Positions 15,740-23,614 of a stretch of 64,000 bases of DNA are shown here, piece after piece. The translations under genes were made by a program, and so were the position numbers. This stretch comes from Myxococcales bacterium. Its GTDB lineage: Bacteria > Myxococcota_A > Polyangia > Polyangiales > Ga0077539. The notes under the pieces are model-generated. The model did no database searches and had not been told where the DNA came from. It was given only the letters and a program-made list of their open reading frames with translations. The stretch lies in NCBI GenBank assembly GCA_016792845.1, contig JAEUKH010000029.1, positions 372,001 through 436,000 on the forward strand, in the 5' to 3' direction. The number at the start of each line of letters is the position of its first letter. The first letter of the stretch is position 1.

Positions 15740-16930
15740 GTGGCCACGTTCAACCCGCGCGCGTTTTTTCGTTCTGTCGGGCCTGAGCGGGCCGATCGAT
15801 ACTTTGCCCGCTGCGGCCTGAGCGCCCAGAGCGGTCAGCAGCGCTCGACCGAGCGTCACTGGCGCAGCTTTCTCGAATTGGGGGCCGCTCAGCAATCGCA
15901 GCACCTTCAGGTGTGGCAGCGGGTCGACCGGCTCTCGCATCCGTTGGCCCGCGCGGTGTTGCAGCTGGCCTATCGGCTTCAATGGGGTGCCGGCTCGAAT
16001 CGGGTGCTCCGCGCCGCCGCGTCAACCACGGCGCAGCTCGCGTTTGACCTCTACCTTGAGGCGCCTGAGAGCTTCAGGCAGGCCGAGCTGTGGTTCTCTC
16101 AGACGCCGCTCACGCGGGCCTTCGCCTTCACCGCGCGGGCCGCCTTGCGCGAAGTGCCGTTGCTCTCGTCGATGAAGCGGTCGGCCTTTCAGGCGCACCT
16201 CGCGCCGCAGCTTGCGCTTACGGCGGGGCAGGGCCGCGTGGTGATTGAAGACCACGCCGACCACGAGAGCCTGACGCTCTTTCTCTATTTTGAGTCGGCG
16301 CCGTTGTTGATTGAAGCCATCAGCGCCGAGGGGGTGGCGGCCAACGAGGTGCGGCCGACGGTGTGCGCCGCGCTGCGATTCTTGCCGGCTCAGCGCTTGT
16401 TGACGGTGCACCTCCCTGAGGGGCCGCGGGCCTTGGCGTGCGCGATGCGCGACAGCTTCGCCGAGGTCTATCTTGGCGAGCGCGGGTTCTTCGTCGACAG
16501 CGCGCAGGGGCAGTTTGATTTCGGCCCGCTCGCGCGCAACGGCTGGCAGCCGGGTCCTTGCGAGTACCCCGTGCGCTCGGTCGCGGTCACCGAGGTCGCG
16601 TTTCGCTTGCCCGTCGCGCAAGGCGGAGTGCTGACCGTGCAGGCCGCGAGCGACCTCGGCCCGATGATCGACGCGCTGTTGAAGGAGCCGCTCGACGCCA
16701 ACGCCGTGTTGGCGGTTCGGCTTCGATTTCGCGTGATTCGAGACGGCGTCGAGCACGACCGGGTGGTGATGCTGCGGCTCCCCGATGAGTGCCATCTCTT
16801 GAGCGACGCGTCGTCTCCGTACCTCGAAGAGCACTTGATTCGATGGGGTCTCTGGCGCGTGAGCGATCAGGTCGCTGAAGAGCTCGCCTCAAGCGAGGCC
16901 GAGAAGCGCGATGACGCTCTCGTGGCTTGA
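15740..16930 (+). CDS. Unrecognised protein, first of an overlapping pair
   Basis: 396 residues with no family I can name. The N-terminal ~140 residues are helical and basic (RVDRLSHPLARAVLQLAYR, then FRQAELWFSQTPLTRAF). The middle and end look like a beta-rich domain (VVIEDHADHESLTLFLYF, EVYLGERGFFVDS, CEYPVRSVAVTEVAFRLPV), with DECHLL near 350. No signal peptide or membrane helix was found, so it is probably cytoplasmic. GTG at 15740 is the only early start. It overlaps the next gene by 20 bp, so the two are surely co-translated. The partner has a possible Zn knuckle, so a regulatory or defence-type pair is possible but unproven. Confidence 0.75.
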   Translation: MATFNPRAFFRSVGPERADRYFARCGLSAQSGQQRSTERHWRSFLELGAAQQSQHLQVWQRVDRLSHPLARAVLQLAYRLQWGAGSNRVLRAAASTTAQLAFDLYLEAPESFRQAELWFSQTPLTRAFAFTARAALREVPLLSSMKRSAFQAHLAPQLALTAGQGRVVIEDHADHESLTLFLYFESAPLLIEAISAEGVAANEVRPTVCAALRFLPAQRLLTVHLPEGPRALACAMRDSFAEVYLGERGFFVDSAQGQFDFGPLARNGWQPGPCEYPVRSVAVTEVAFRLPVAQGGVLTVQAASDLGPMIDALLKEPLDANAVLAVRLRFRVIRDGVEHDRVVMLRLPDECHLLSDASSPYLEEHLIRWGLWRVSDQVAEELASSEAEKRDDALVA

Positions 16931-18119
16931 ATCGAGCGAGCGGCTCACCCTGAGCGCGCGCGCGGTGGCCGACGACGCCGGGCTCGGCGCCCTGGTGAAG
17001 CTCGGGCTCTTGAGGGCCGAGGTGGGCGATCGCGTGGCGTGCTCGGCGTGTTGGCGCGGCTGCGTTGACCTCCCGGTCATGGGCGACACGGCCTCGCTCT
17101 CGGTGGCTCCGCGGCACGCGCAGCTGGTCGTGCTCTGCCCCTTCGGAGAGTGGGACGGGGCGCTCCCGATCGAGCGCCTCAGCGCGGGGCGGCAGTGGCA
17201 GCTCTCGCGTCGGGTGCTGGTCGAGGCGCTGCGAAGAGACAACGCGTTGGGCCCGGTTGAGCCGCGCGACGCGCCGCCCGGGGTGACGCGCCTTGGGGTC
17301 ACGCGGTATCTCGAACATTGCGCCGAGGTGCTCTTCGTCTACGGTCTGAGCGGCGCCGATGCGCCCCGCGCGCTCCGCGGTCTTCGCTACCAGAGCGGGC
17401 ACGATCTGGTGGTGCTGAGCCCCGACGCGCTCTTGTCAGAGTCTGATCGAAGCGCGCTCGCGCAAGAGGGGGTCGTGTACCTCTCGCTCGCCTCGATGTT
17501 GGCGCGCTCGCCGCCGTCGTTGCGCATCCCGTGGGTGTGGCCGCGCCTGCGGAGCGCGATCTTCTCTGACCCAAATCACCCCGCCTGGCTCTGTCACGAC
17601 GTCGAGATCGCCTTCGCCGAGGGTGAGACGGGGCATGTGGTGATGGTTCAAGGTGAGCCGAGCCGACACTTTGAAAAGAGCGACGTGGCCTTTGCCCAAC
17701 TCTTGCGCCTCGCCGCGGCCCGCGCCGGTCTCACCCGGGTGGGGCCCGGGGGCTTTGTCGACAAAGAGAAGATCGACCCCGACCCGAAGCAGAAGGGGCT
17801 CGATGATCTGCGGGCTCGGCTCTTGGCGTCGATGCCGCCCAACCGTCAAGTGACGGGCCGTCAGCTGATCAAGACCAACGGCGATGGTTCGGTGTGGCTC
17901 CCGTTCTTGCCTGAGAACCTTCACTTCGACGCTTCATTGAAGCGCTATCGTTCGTGTCTGTCGGTGCGGCGAGAGAGGGCGCAGGGTGAGACGGGTCGGC
18001 GGTATCGCGAGGGGCTCGAGCTCGGGCAACGCCGCGCGTCGCAGCTCGTCGCCGAGGCCCTCGCGGCGCTGGCCCGAAGCCCTGGGGGCGGCTTCACACG
18101 GGCCCCGGAGCCTCGCTGA
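16911..18119 (+). CDS. Putative Zn-knuckle/winged-helix protein, second of the pair
   Basis: 402 residues. A short helical N-terminus is followed by Cys at 44, 47, 51 and 76 (ACSACWRGC, then VVLCPFGEW), a spacing that could hold zinc. The middle alternates strands and helices (VLFVYGLSG, HDLVVLSPDALL). Residues ~245-345 look like a winged-helix unit (SDVAFAQLLRLAAARAG, LIKTNGDGSVWLP). From memory this resembles DNA-binding proteins with a C-x2-C-x3-C-x-n-C knuckle found near mobile or defence genes; that is inference. It starts 20 bp inside the preceding gene, and its stop overlaps the convergent gene by 26 bp. Likely regulatory or nucleic-acid binding. Confidence 0.72.
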   Translation: MTLSWLESSERLTLSARAVADDAGLGALVKLGLLRAEVGDRVACSACWRGCVDLPVMGDTASLSVAPRHAQLVVLCPFGEWDGALPIERLSAGRQWQLSRRVLVEALRRDNALGPVEPRDAPPGVTRLGVTRYLEHCAEVLFVYGLSGADAPRALRGLRYQSGHDLVVLSPDALLSESDRSALAQEGVVYLSLASMLARSPPSLRIPWVWPRLRSAIFSDPNHPAWLCHDVEIAFAEGETGHVVMVQGEPSRHFEKSDVAFAQLLRLAAARAGLTRVGPGGFVDKEKIDPDPKQKGLDDLRARLLASMPPNRQVTGRQLIKTNGDGSVWLPFLPENLHFDASLKRYRSCLSVRRERAQGETGRRYREGLELGQRRASQLVAEALAALARSPGGGFTRAPEPR

Positions 18120-18609
18120 GCCACGACGAGACCGCGCGCCCCAGCGCGGTGACGCGCTCGCCCGCGGCGAGGCGGGTGAGGCCGATCGAGAGCATGTCGG
18201 TGCAGAACACGCGGTGACTCTCGCGCGGGTGTCGATGGTGCAAGTCATGAAGGAGCCGCGCCGGGTCGGGCGCATCGAGGCCGAAGATCAGCCTGAGTTC
18301 GAGCGTCGCGAGGGCCGCTTCGAGGCTCAAGTGGGTGGCCAGCTCGCTGTGCCGACAGAGCGCGTCGGCGCTCGCGTGCGGGTCACGCGCGTGGCGTCGG
18401 GCGCGGGTCAGCCCTTCGGCGAGGGCGTCGAGGCGTTCGACCCGAGAGGCGCCCCGCGCGGGCATGAGCACCCGCCCGGAGAACGCCGCGGCGAGGGCCA
18501 TGGGGGCCATCGGGCGGTCGGTGCCTTGAGGGCAGCAGCGCCGAAAGGCCCATGGGGCGGTGACGCGCTTCACCGAGAAGTGTGCGGCGAGGAGAGCTTC
18601 GAGGTCCAT
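18094..18609 (-). CDS. Hypothetical protein, mostly helical
   Basis: 171 residues with no recognised domain. It is largely helical and Arg/Ala-rich (RVERLDALAEGLTRARRH, HLSLEAALATLELRLIFGL), with three Cys and a His-rich stretch (LLHDLHHRHPRESHR). ATG 18609 is chosen because the frame upstream of it copies the neighbouring Cys-rich gene in another frame. It lies 17 bp after that gene, so they are probably co-transcribed. Its stop overlaps the end of the opposite-strand gene by 26 bp. Confidence 0.6.
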   Translation of the reverse strand: MDLEALLAAHFSVKRVTAPWAFRRCCPQGTDRPMAPMALAAAFSGRVLMPARGASRVERLDALAEGLTRARRHARDPHASADALCRHSELATHLSLEAALATLELRLIFGLDAPDPARLLHDLHHRHPRESHRVFCTDMLSIGLTRLAAGERVTALGRAVSSWLSEAPGPV

Positions 18610-18626
18610 GCTGCGCTCGCGGGGTC

Positions 18627-19136
18627 TCAGGGCTGCACGGGGCGCCGGGCATGGCAGGGCGCGCCGTCGCGCGGCCCGAGCGTGCAGTACGTTCGGCAGA
18701 GGCGCGCGGCGGAGGCACACGCCCGGCGTCGCCCAGACGCTCGACCCGCGCAGAGGGCGCCATCGGTCGCGCGCAGCGGGGCGCCGCGGCACGGGGCGCC
18801 GAGGGGGAGACCGTAACGCTCGCGCGGGGTCTCAGCACCTTGGCAGGTGTCGTCGGGCTCGGGGTGCTCCGGCGGGGGCGTCGCGGCCTCGGTCGCGCCC
18901 TGCGGCGTCGGCCAGCGCACCTGGAGCGATTGCGTCCAACGGAGAAGCTGTGAGAGCGGCAGCCAGCCGCCCATCACAAGAATCATGGCGATGAACCAGC
19001 GTGGGTCGACGACCTTGAGGTAGGTCAAGAGCGCGGTGATCGAGAGCGCCGAGAGCAGAAACACACAGTGCTGAATCACCTGTGCGATGTGCGACGGCGC
19101 TGAGCGTGCGAGCGGAGGTGCGGTTTCGGGCTTCAT
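18627..19136 (-). CDS. Small membrane protein with Cys-rich tail
   Basis: 169 residues. Two membrane helices (about 24-43 and 48-65) are joined by a short loop (KVVDPRW). The ~100-residue tail is Arg/Pro-rich and carries about eight Cys (LGAPCRG, DGALCAG, RRRAC, RLC, TYC, GAPCHA), like a disulfide-knotted or metal-binding domain. No named family recognised. It is followed after 17 bp by the gene ending at 18094, suggesting a two-gene unit. Reading frame and start are plausible rather than certain. Confidence 0.6.
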   Translation of the reverse strand: MKPETAPPLARSAPSHIAQVIQHCVFLLSALSITALLTYLKVVDPRWFIAMILVMGGWLPLSQLLRWTQSLQVRWPTPQGATEAATPPPEHPEPDDTCQGAETPRERYGLPLGAPCRGAPLRATDGALCAGRASGRRRACASAARLCRTYCTLGPRDGAPCHARRPVQP

Positions 19137-19218
19137 CGCAGCGAAACATGAAGCCGACGGTGCAGCGGGAGACCAGGGGGGGAGGCTGCGTCGCTCTCCC
19201 GGGGGTCGCTCCCGGGTG

Positions 19219-20007
19219 TCAGCTCGCGCCGCCGCAATAGAGTCGCACGCTGCGGGTGACTCCGCGCCCGCCGGTGACCTGGGCCGTGGCGCTGCCCGAG
19301 TACGCGATCGAGAGCGCGTCGCCGTTGCTGTTTGAGAGCGCGATCGAGCCGCCCGCCTCAGGGCACTGACCGCGGCAGCGGCGGTAGTTGTTCACCGCAA
19401 TCGAGACGCTCGCGCCGTTCGCGTTTGCGGTCAATGAACCGTTTAATCCGAAGCAGCTGCCATCCCAAGTCGAGGTGTACGAGCCGGTGTTCTGATAGGC
19501 GACGCCGCGGCGCGAGGTGCCCGAGCCCATCAGCGTGACGTTGGCCGTGCGGGTGCCGTTGGCGTAGGAGATCTGCGCCGTCGCGTTCGGGCGAAGCTGC
19601 GCTTGATTGGCCATGAGGCTGCCCGTGAGGGTGACCGTCCACCCGGTGGGGGTGCGGTTCGAGAAGGTCGCGCTGGCGGTGCCGCTGAGGTTTACGAGCC
19701 CGTAAGGGCCCGTGCAGTTGTTGAAGGTGTAGTTCACCGTGGCGCCCTGTTGGGTGGCGACCACACAGCCCGCAGGCGAGAACTGCGCCCGCGCGCTTTG
19801 GGCGCTGGCCACCGCGGCGCCCTCAGGGGCCATCGTCGTCGCGGCCGCCTCGGCGCTCACTGCCATCAACGCGTTGGTGTCGCTGGTGCCTTCGATGGCC
19901 TCGGCGCTGGTGCTGACGTCGTCGTCATCGAGGCTCCCGTTGCCGCACGCTGAGAGGGCGAGCGCGGCGGCGAGGGTCAAGAGCGTGGCGGCGAGGGGCT
20001 TCATCAT
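19219..20007 (-). CDS. Lipoprotein, beta-rich
   Basis: 262 residues. A signal peptide ends in lipobox LSAC and is followed by an acidic linker (GSLDDDDV). The mature protein is rich in Ser, Thr, Asn and Gly with repeated short strands (VNLSGTASATFSN, GWTVTLTGSL, GSYTSTWDG), as in secreted beta-sheet proteins. Six Cys in the mature part could form disulfides (CVVAT, NNCTG, GSCFG, YRRCRGQC, LYCGG). The first of two ATG codons at 20007 is used; AAGGAG lies about 7 bp before it. A sigma-54-like promoter lies at 20041-20057. The role is unknown, probably envelope located. Confidence 0.78.
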   Translation of the reverse strand: MMKPLAATLLTLAAALALSACGNGSLDDDDVSTSAEAIEGTSDTNALMAVSAEAAATTMAPEGAAVASAQSARAQFSPAGCVVATQQGATVNYTFNNCTGPYGLVNLSGTASATFSNRTPTGWTVTLTGSLMANQAQLRPNATAQISYANGTRTANVTLMGSGTSRRGVAYQNTGSYTSTWDGSCFGLNGSLTANANGASVSIAVNNYRRCRGQCPEAGGSIALSNSNGDALSIAYSGSATAQVTGGRGVTRSVRLYCGGAS

Positions 20008-20040
20008 GGTGCGACTCCTTGTGAGGTACGATGCGGTGAT

Positions 20041-20057
20041 TGCAGCGCCGATGCCAA
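20041..20057 (-). promoter_or_regulatory. Candidate sigma-54 promoter of the 19219 lipoprotein
   Basis: On the minus strand TTGGCATCGGCGCTGCA fits the -24/-12 consensus (TTGGCACG-N4-TTGCW): GG and GC are both present with the exact spacing. Transcription would start near 20030, leaving a leader of about 24 bases with AAGGAG just before the ATG. A GG-to-GC match with correct spacing at this position is uncommon by chance. The activator site was not identified. Confidence 0.45.
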
Positions 20058-20133
20058 TCACAAAACACCATGATTTTAGGTAGTTTTCAGGCCCTCTCGC
20101 GCTGTCGACGCGAGTCTACACTGTGGTCTGGCT

Positions 20134-21687
20134 TCATCGCGCGGAACAGCGAAGCGCGGTGAACCAGGTGCCGATGTGGCCCTCGCGGTTGTCTCGAAAG
20201 AAGACGCCCACATCGCCCTCGGGGCCTCGGGCCAGCACCGGCGCCACGCTCGCGCTCTCGGCGACCGACGGGGTGAGCGCGAGGGCCCCGTGGGGCTCCG
20301 CGACGAAGCGAGCCCCCGGTCGGAAGACGTTGGCCCAGAGATCAAAGCGTTGGGCGCGGTGATCGTCGGCCCAGACGAGCAGCGCCCTGTCGCCTTGAGA
20401 CAAGAGCGCGGGGCTCCGCACGAAGGCGTTCGGGTGCGCGACCAGGGGGCTTGGGGCGGACAGGGCGACGCCCTCGTGGTCGAGCCAGCGCGCAGAGATG
20501 GCGCGTCGGGGCGCCTCGGCGCGGTCTTCGTACCACGTCACCATGAAGCCATCGCGGAGCGCCTGGAGGCCCGGCTGCACCGCGCTCTCGTCGGGCGGAG
20601 AGAGGGCGCTGAGCGAGCGCGGCAGGTGTCGCGCCTCGTCGAGGGTCACGAGGTAGACGCGGCGCCCCCGCGGCCCGGCGCGCATGAAGGCGACGGCGAC
20701 GCGGCTCGCGCCTCGGGCGATGGCGGGCGACTCATCGCTCTCGTCGGGCCCGGGGGTGGTGAGGCGCTGGTTCGCGCCGACGAGCCGCCCGTCAGCGCTG
20801 ACCGCTTGAAGGTACAATGAAAAGTGCCCGCTTCGCGCTTGGTCGCGGTCGTCTTGCCACACGATGACGAAGCCCGCGGAGGTCGCCACCATGGCCGGGT
20901 TGCCCGAGAAGCCCGGCGCGCGGGTGACCCTCAGGTCGGGCCCCGAGCGGGCTCCGTTGGGGGCGAGGTGTTGAAAGTAGATCTCGTATCCGCCGCCGGG
21001 GTCGCGGCGGTCTTGCCAGACGGCGCCGAGGGTCTGACCCTGCGCGACCAGCTGCGCGCCGAAGGCGTCGGCGACGGCGCTGGTGAGGGCCTCACGGGGC
21101 GCGACCGAGACGCCGTCACGGTCGAGATGGTTGAGGTAGATGCGCGCCTTGCCTTGTGAGTAGGCCCACTCTGAGGCGATGTAGTGGTCGCCTTGCCACG
21201 CGAGCCCCGCGGGCCCTGCGGGGCTGAGGGCGGGCGGCGAGACCCGGTGCAAGACGCCCGTGGGGCTGAGTTGGGCGCCGTCGTCGATGACACCGTTGCA
21301 GTCGTCGTCGCGCCCGTTGCATCGCTCTGCCTGGCCCGGGTGCACTGCGGGGTCGCGGTCGTCGCAGTCGTCTCCGCAGCGCGACGCGAGCCCCGCCTGG
21401 GCTTCGCGGTGCCCGTCTCGGTCGCGGTCTTCGGTGCGCGGAGCGCTCGAACACTGACGGGTCGTCTCTTCACAACGCGCGACGAGGCAGGGGTCATCGA
21501 CGCGCGGGCAGGGGCCCGCCTCGGCCGGTACGCAGCGGTGATCGTTGCAGCGTTCGAGCCCATCACAATAGAGACCGTTGTCGCAGTCGGCAGCGGTGTC
21601 GCAGGCCACGTCTTCGGGCTCAGGCACGTTCAGACCCGCGCGGGCCCCGCAGCCGAGGCACGCCACCAGGAGCAGGGCTCGCTTCAT
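20134..21687 (-). CDS. Lipoprotein with MopE-type metal-binding motif and repeated blades
   Basis: 517 residues. A signal peptide ends in Cys (VACLGCG region). The N-terminal third is Cys-rich and includes the myxobacterial MopE-like motif CGDDCDDRD...CNGRDDDCNG (residues ~95-135). The rest consists of repeated strand patterns with Trp-Asp pairs (GAVWQDRRD, VIVWQDDRD, MVTWYEDR, LLVWADDHR), about four blades that suggest a propeller. Such proteins are exported and often bind Ca2+ or Cu+. Its start overlaps the previous gene's stop by ATGA (21684-21687), so it is co-translated with that lipoprotein. Function unknown. Confidence 0.8.
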   Translation of the reverse strand: MKRALLLVACLGCGARAGLNVPEPEDVACDTAADCDNGLYCDGLERCNDHRCVPAEAGPCPRVDDPCLVARCEETTRQCSSAPRTEDRDRDGHREAQAGLASRCGDDCDDRDPAVHPGQAERCNGRDDDCNGVIDDGAQLSPTGVLHRVSPPALSPAGPAGLAWQGDHYIASEWAYSQGKARIYLNHLDRDGVSVAPREALTSAVADAFGAQLVAQGQTLGAVWQDRRDPGGGYEIYFQHLAPNGARSGPDLRVTRAPGFSGNPAMVATSAGFVIVWQDDRDQARSGHFSLYLQAVSADGRLVGANQRLTTPGPDESDESPAIARGASRVAVAFMRAGPRGRRVYLVTLDEARHLPRSLSALSPPDESAVQPGLQALRDGFMVTWYEDRAEAPRRAISARWLDHEGVALSAPSPLVAHPNAFVRSPALLSQGDRALLVWADDHRAQRFDLWANVFRPGARFVAEPHGALALTPSVAESASVAPVLARGPEGDVGVFFRDNREGHIGTWFTALRCSAR

Positions 21688-22226
21688 TGGCAGGCTCCAA
21701 AATCAGGCTGATCGGTGGGCTCGCAGACGGTGCCGCGGGGGCACGCCGAGACGCCTCCGTCAAACGAGCAGAGGCGCAGACAGCGGTTCATCGCGCCGGT
21801 GACGAAGCACCCGCTGCCGGCGGCGCAATCGTTGCCGATACGGCAGAAGCCGCCGGGCGCGACAGGCCCGTTGCTGAAACACCGCGTGTGATAGACCTCG
21901 GCCGCACACAAGAGCGTCGGATACTCAACAAAGGGTCGACAGCTCTCATCGGCGCGGCAGCCCTCATTGCTGAGCGGGTCGCAGCGGTATTGCCGCCTGG
22001 CCGGGGCTCGCCCGAGGGGGCAGTCATCGAGAAAGGCCGCGTCGGCCCCCGCGCCCAGAGCGCCCGTGTCGCCCGCCGCAGCGCCGTCGCGCGCGAGGCT
22101 CGCGTCACCTGAAACGGCGTCGCCCTGGAGCGTCGCGCCACACCCCATCGCAGCACTCCATAGACACAGCACGGCGACCGCCGCGCCGTGCACCCCGCAC
22201 AGACGAACGCATGAGAGGCTCACCAT
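21684..22226 (-). CDS. Small Cys-rich lipoprotein
   Basis: 180 residues. A hydrophobic signal ends in MGC. An Ala/Gly/Asp linker (GDAVSGDASLARDGAAAGD) leads to a Cys-rich block with about fourteen Cys (EGCRADESCRPF, RIGNDCAAGSGCF, RCLRLCSF, CPRGTVCEP) similar in style to the stalk units of the 5.3-11.5 kb lipoproteins but shorter. It is translationally coupled to the 20134 gene, so the two probably act together at the cell surface. Start at 22226 gives the signal peptide. No specific family recognised. Confidence 0.78.
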   Translation of the reverse strand: MVSLSCVRLCGVHGAAVAVLCLWSAAMGCGATLQGDAVSGDASLARDGAAAGDTGALGAGADAAFLDDCPLGRAPARRQYRCDPLSNEGCRADESCRPFVEYPTLLCAAEVYHTRCFSNGPVAPGGFCRIGNDCAAGSGCFVTGAMNRCLRLCSFDGGVSACPRGTVCEPTDQPDFGACQ

Positions 22227-22609
22227 TGAAGTGCCTCGCCCGAAAGTGGTCTTCGCGAGGTCGATTGCAAGGCACGGGCCTTTGATGAATTGCGCGCGAC
22301 GATGTGCAGAATCAAACGCGACCCCGCATCGGCGTTAGGGTCTTTACGGTGTGACGTCAGGGGCGTGCGCGGTCTCCGTCGAGGCGCTCGGGTGTGAGCC
22401 CCAGGGCGGTGCGCTGCGGGGCCGTCGTCGCAGCCGACGTTGTGTGAGGGCCCAGCGCGGCCTCGCGCGGGGCGTCGCGGCGGTGCGCTGTGTAGGTGCC
22501 TGTGCTCGGCGCGGCGGGTGAGGGCGCGGGTGCGCGAGAAGTGCTTGTCGGAGCGAGAGATTGCGCGTATCGCCAGAGGGCGCGCTGCGCGAGAGGAGTC
22601 GACGCTCGG
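22227..22609. other. Intergenic region between divergent genes
   Basis: 383 bp separating the minus-strand lipoprotein operon from the isocitrate dehydrogenase gene. No convincing small gene, RNA or clear promoter boxes were recognised; it is G/C-rich with GAGAGGAG just before the plus-strand gene. It probably holds both promoters. Confidence 0.4.
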
Positions 22610-23614
22610 GTGGATTATAAAGTGACCTTGATTCCGGGTGATGGCATCGGCCCCGAGGTGACTGAGGCGACCCAGCGTGTGATCGCCGCGGCCGGGGTCG
22701 CCATCGAATGGGAGCCCTTTCTCGCAGGCGCGGGCGCGATCGAGGCGTACGGCACGCCGTGCCCCGATGAGATCATCGAGTCGATTCAGCGCAACCGTAT
22801 CGCGTTGAAGGGGCCGATCAGCACGCCCATCGGTACGGGGTTCCGAAGCGTGAATGTGACGCTGCGCCGAGCACTTGATCTCTACGCGTGCGTGCGCCCG
22901 GTGAAGTCGCTGAAGGGTGTGCCGTCGCGCTATGAGGCGGTCGATCTTGTGATCGTGCGAGAGAACACCGAGGGGCTCTACTCGGGCATCGAGCACATGG
23001 TGGTGCCGGGCGTCGCCGAGAGCCTGAAGATCGTGACCGAGAAGGCGTGCATGCGCATCGCGGAGTTCGCCTTCCGTCACGCCAGGGCGACAGGGCGGAA
23101 GCGCGTCACCGTGGTGCACAAGGCCAACATCATGAAGCTCACCGATGGGATGTTTCTCGATGTGGCGCGCCAGGTGTCAAAGCGCTTCAGCGACATCGAG
23201 ACCAACGAGTGCATCGTCGACGCGTGCTGCATGGGCCTCGTGCGAGACCCCTCAAACTTCGACGTCCTCGTGATGGACAACCTCTACGGCGACATCCTCT
23301 CTGACCTCTCGGCCGGCCTCGTCGGCGGCCTCGGCGTCGTGCCCGGGGCCAACATCGGCGACCAATGCGCGGTCTTCGAAGCCGTTCACGGGAGCGCCCC
23401 CGACATCGCCGGGCTCGGGGTGGCGAACCCCACCGCGCTGGTGCTCTCGTCAGCGTTGATGTTGCAATACATGGGCGAGCGCGAGGCGGCCCGTCGCATC
23501 GAGCACGCCGTCGAGCACGTGCACGCCGAAGGTAAAGTGCGCACCCGCGACATCGGCGGCGACGCCACCACCGAGGCCTTCACCGAGGCCCTGGTGGCGG
23601 CGATTACTTCTTGA
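22610..23614 (+). CDS. NAD-dependent isocitrate/isopropylmalate dehydrogenase family
   Basis: 334 residues of the beta-decarboxylating dehydrogenase family. The N-terminus is VTLIPGDGIGPEVTEAT; substrate residues include the RENTEGLYSGIEH segment and the Lys in VHKANIMKLTDG, and the metal-binding region is VMDNLYGDILSDLSAGLVGG. The end GSAPDIAGLGVANPTAL is typical. RENTEGLYSG with SVNVTLRRALDLYACVRPVKS points to NAD-linked isocitrate dehydrogenase rather than isopropylmalate dehydrogenase. It converts isocitrate to 2-oxoglutarate in the TCA cycle. GTG at 22610 gives the family's normal N-terminus; earlier in-frame codons would add an unlikely extension. It overlaps the opposite gene's end by 11 bp. 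Confidence 0.9.
   Translation: MDYKVTLIPGDGIGPEVTEATQRVIAAAGVAIEWEPFLAGAGAIEAYGTPCPDEIIESIQRNRIALKGPISTPIGTGFRSVNVTLRRALDLYACVRPVKSLKGVPSRYEAVDLVIVRENTEGLYSGIEHMVVPGVAESLKIVTEKACMRIAEFAFRHARATGRKRVTVVHKANIMKLTDGMFLDVARQVSKRFSDIETNECIVDACCMGLVRDPSNFDVLVMDNLYGDILSDLSAGLVGGLGVVPGANIGDQCAVFEAVHGSAPDIAGLGVANPTALVLSSALMLQYMGEREAARRIEHAVEHVHAEGKVRTRDIGGDATTEAFTEALVAAITS

Noticed and set aside
20096..20114. CTCGCG/CGCGAG hairpin as a terminator of the 20134 gene
   Set aside because: The stem is only 6 bp and no T run follows on the minus strand.
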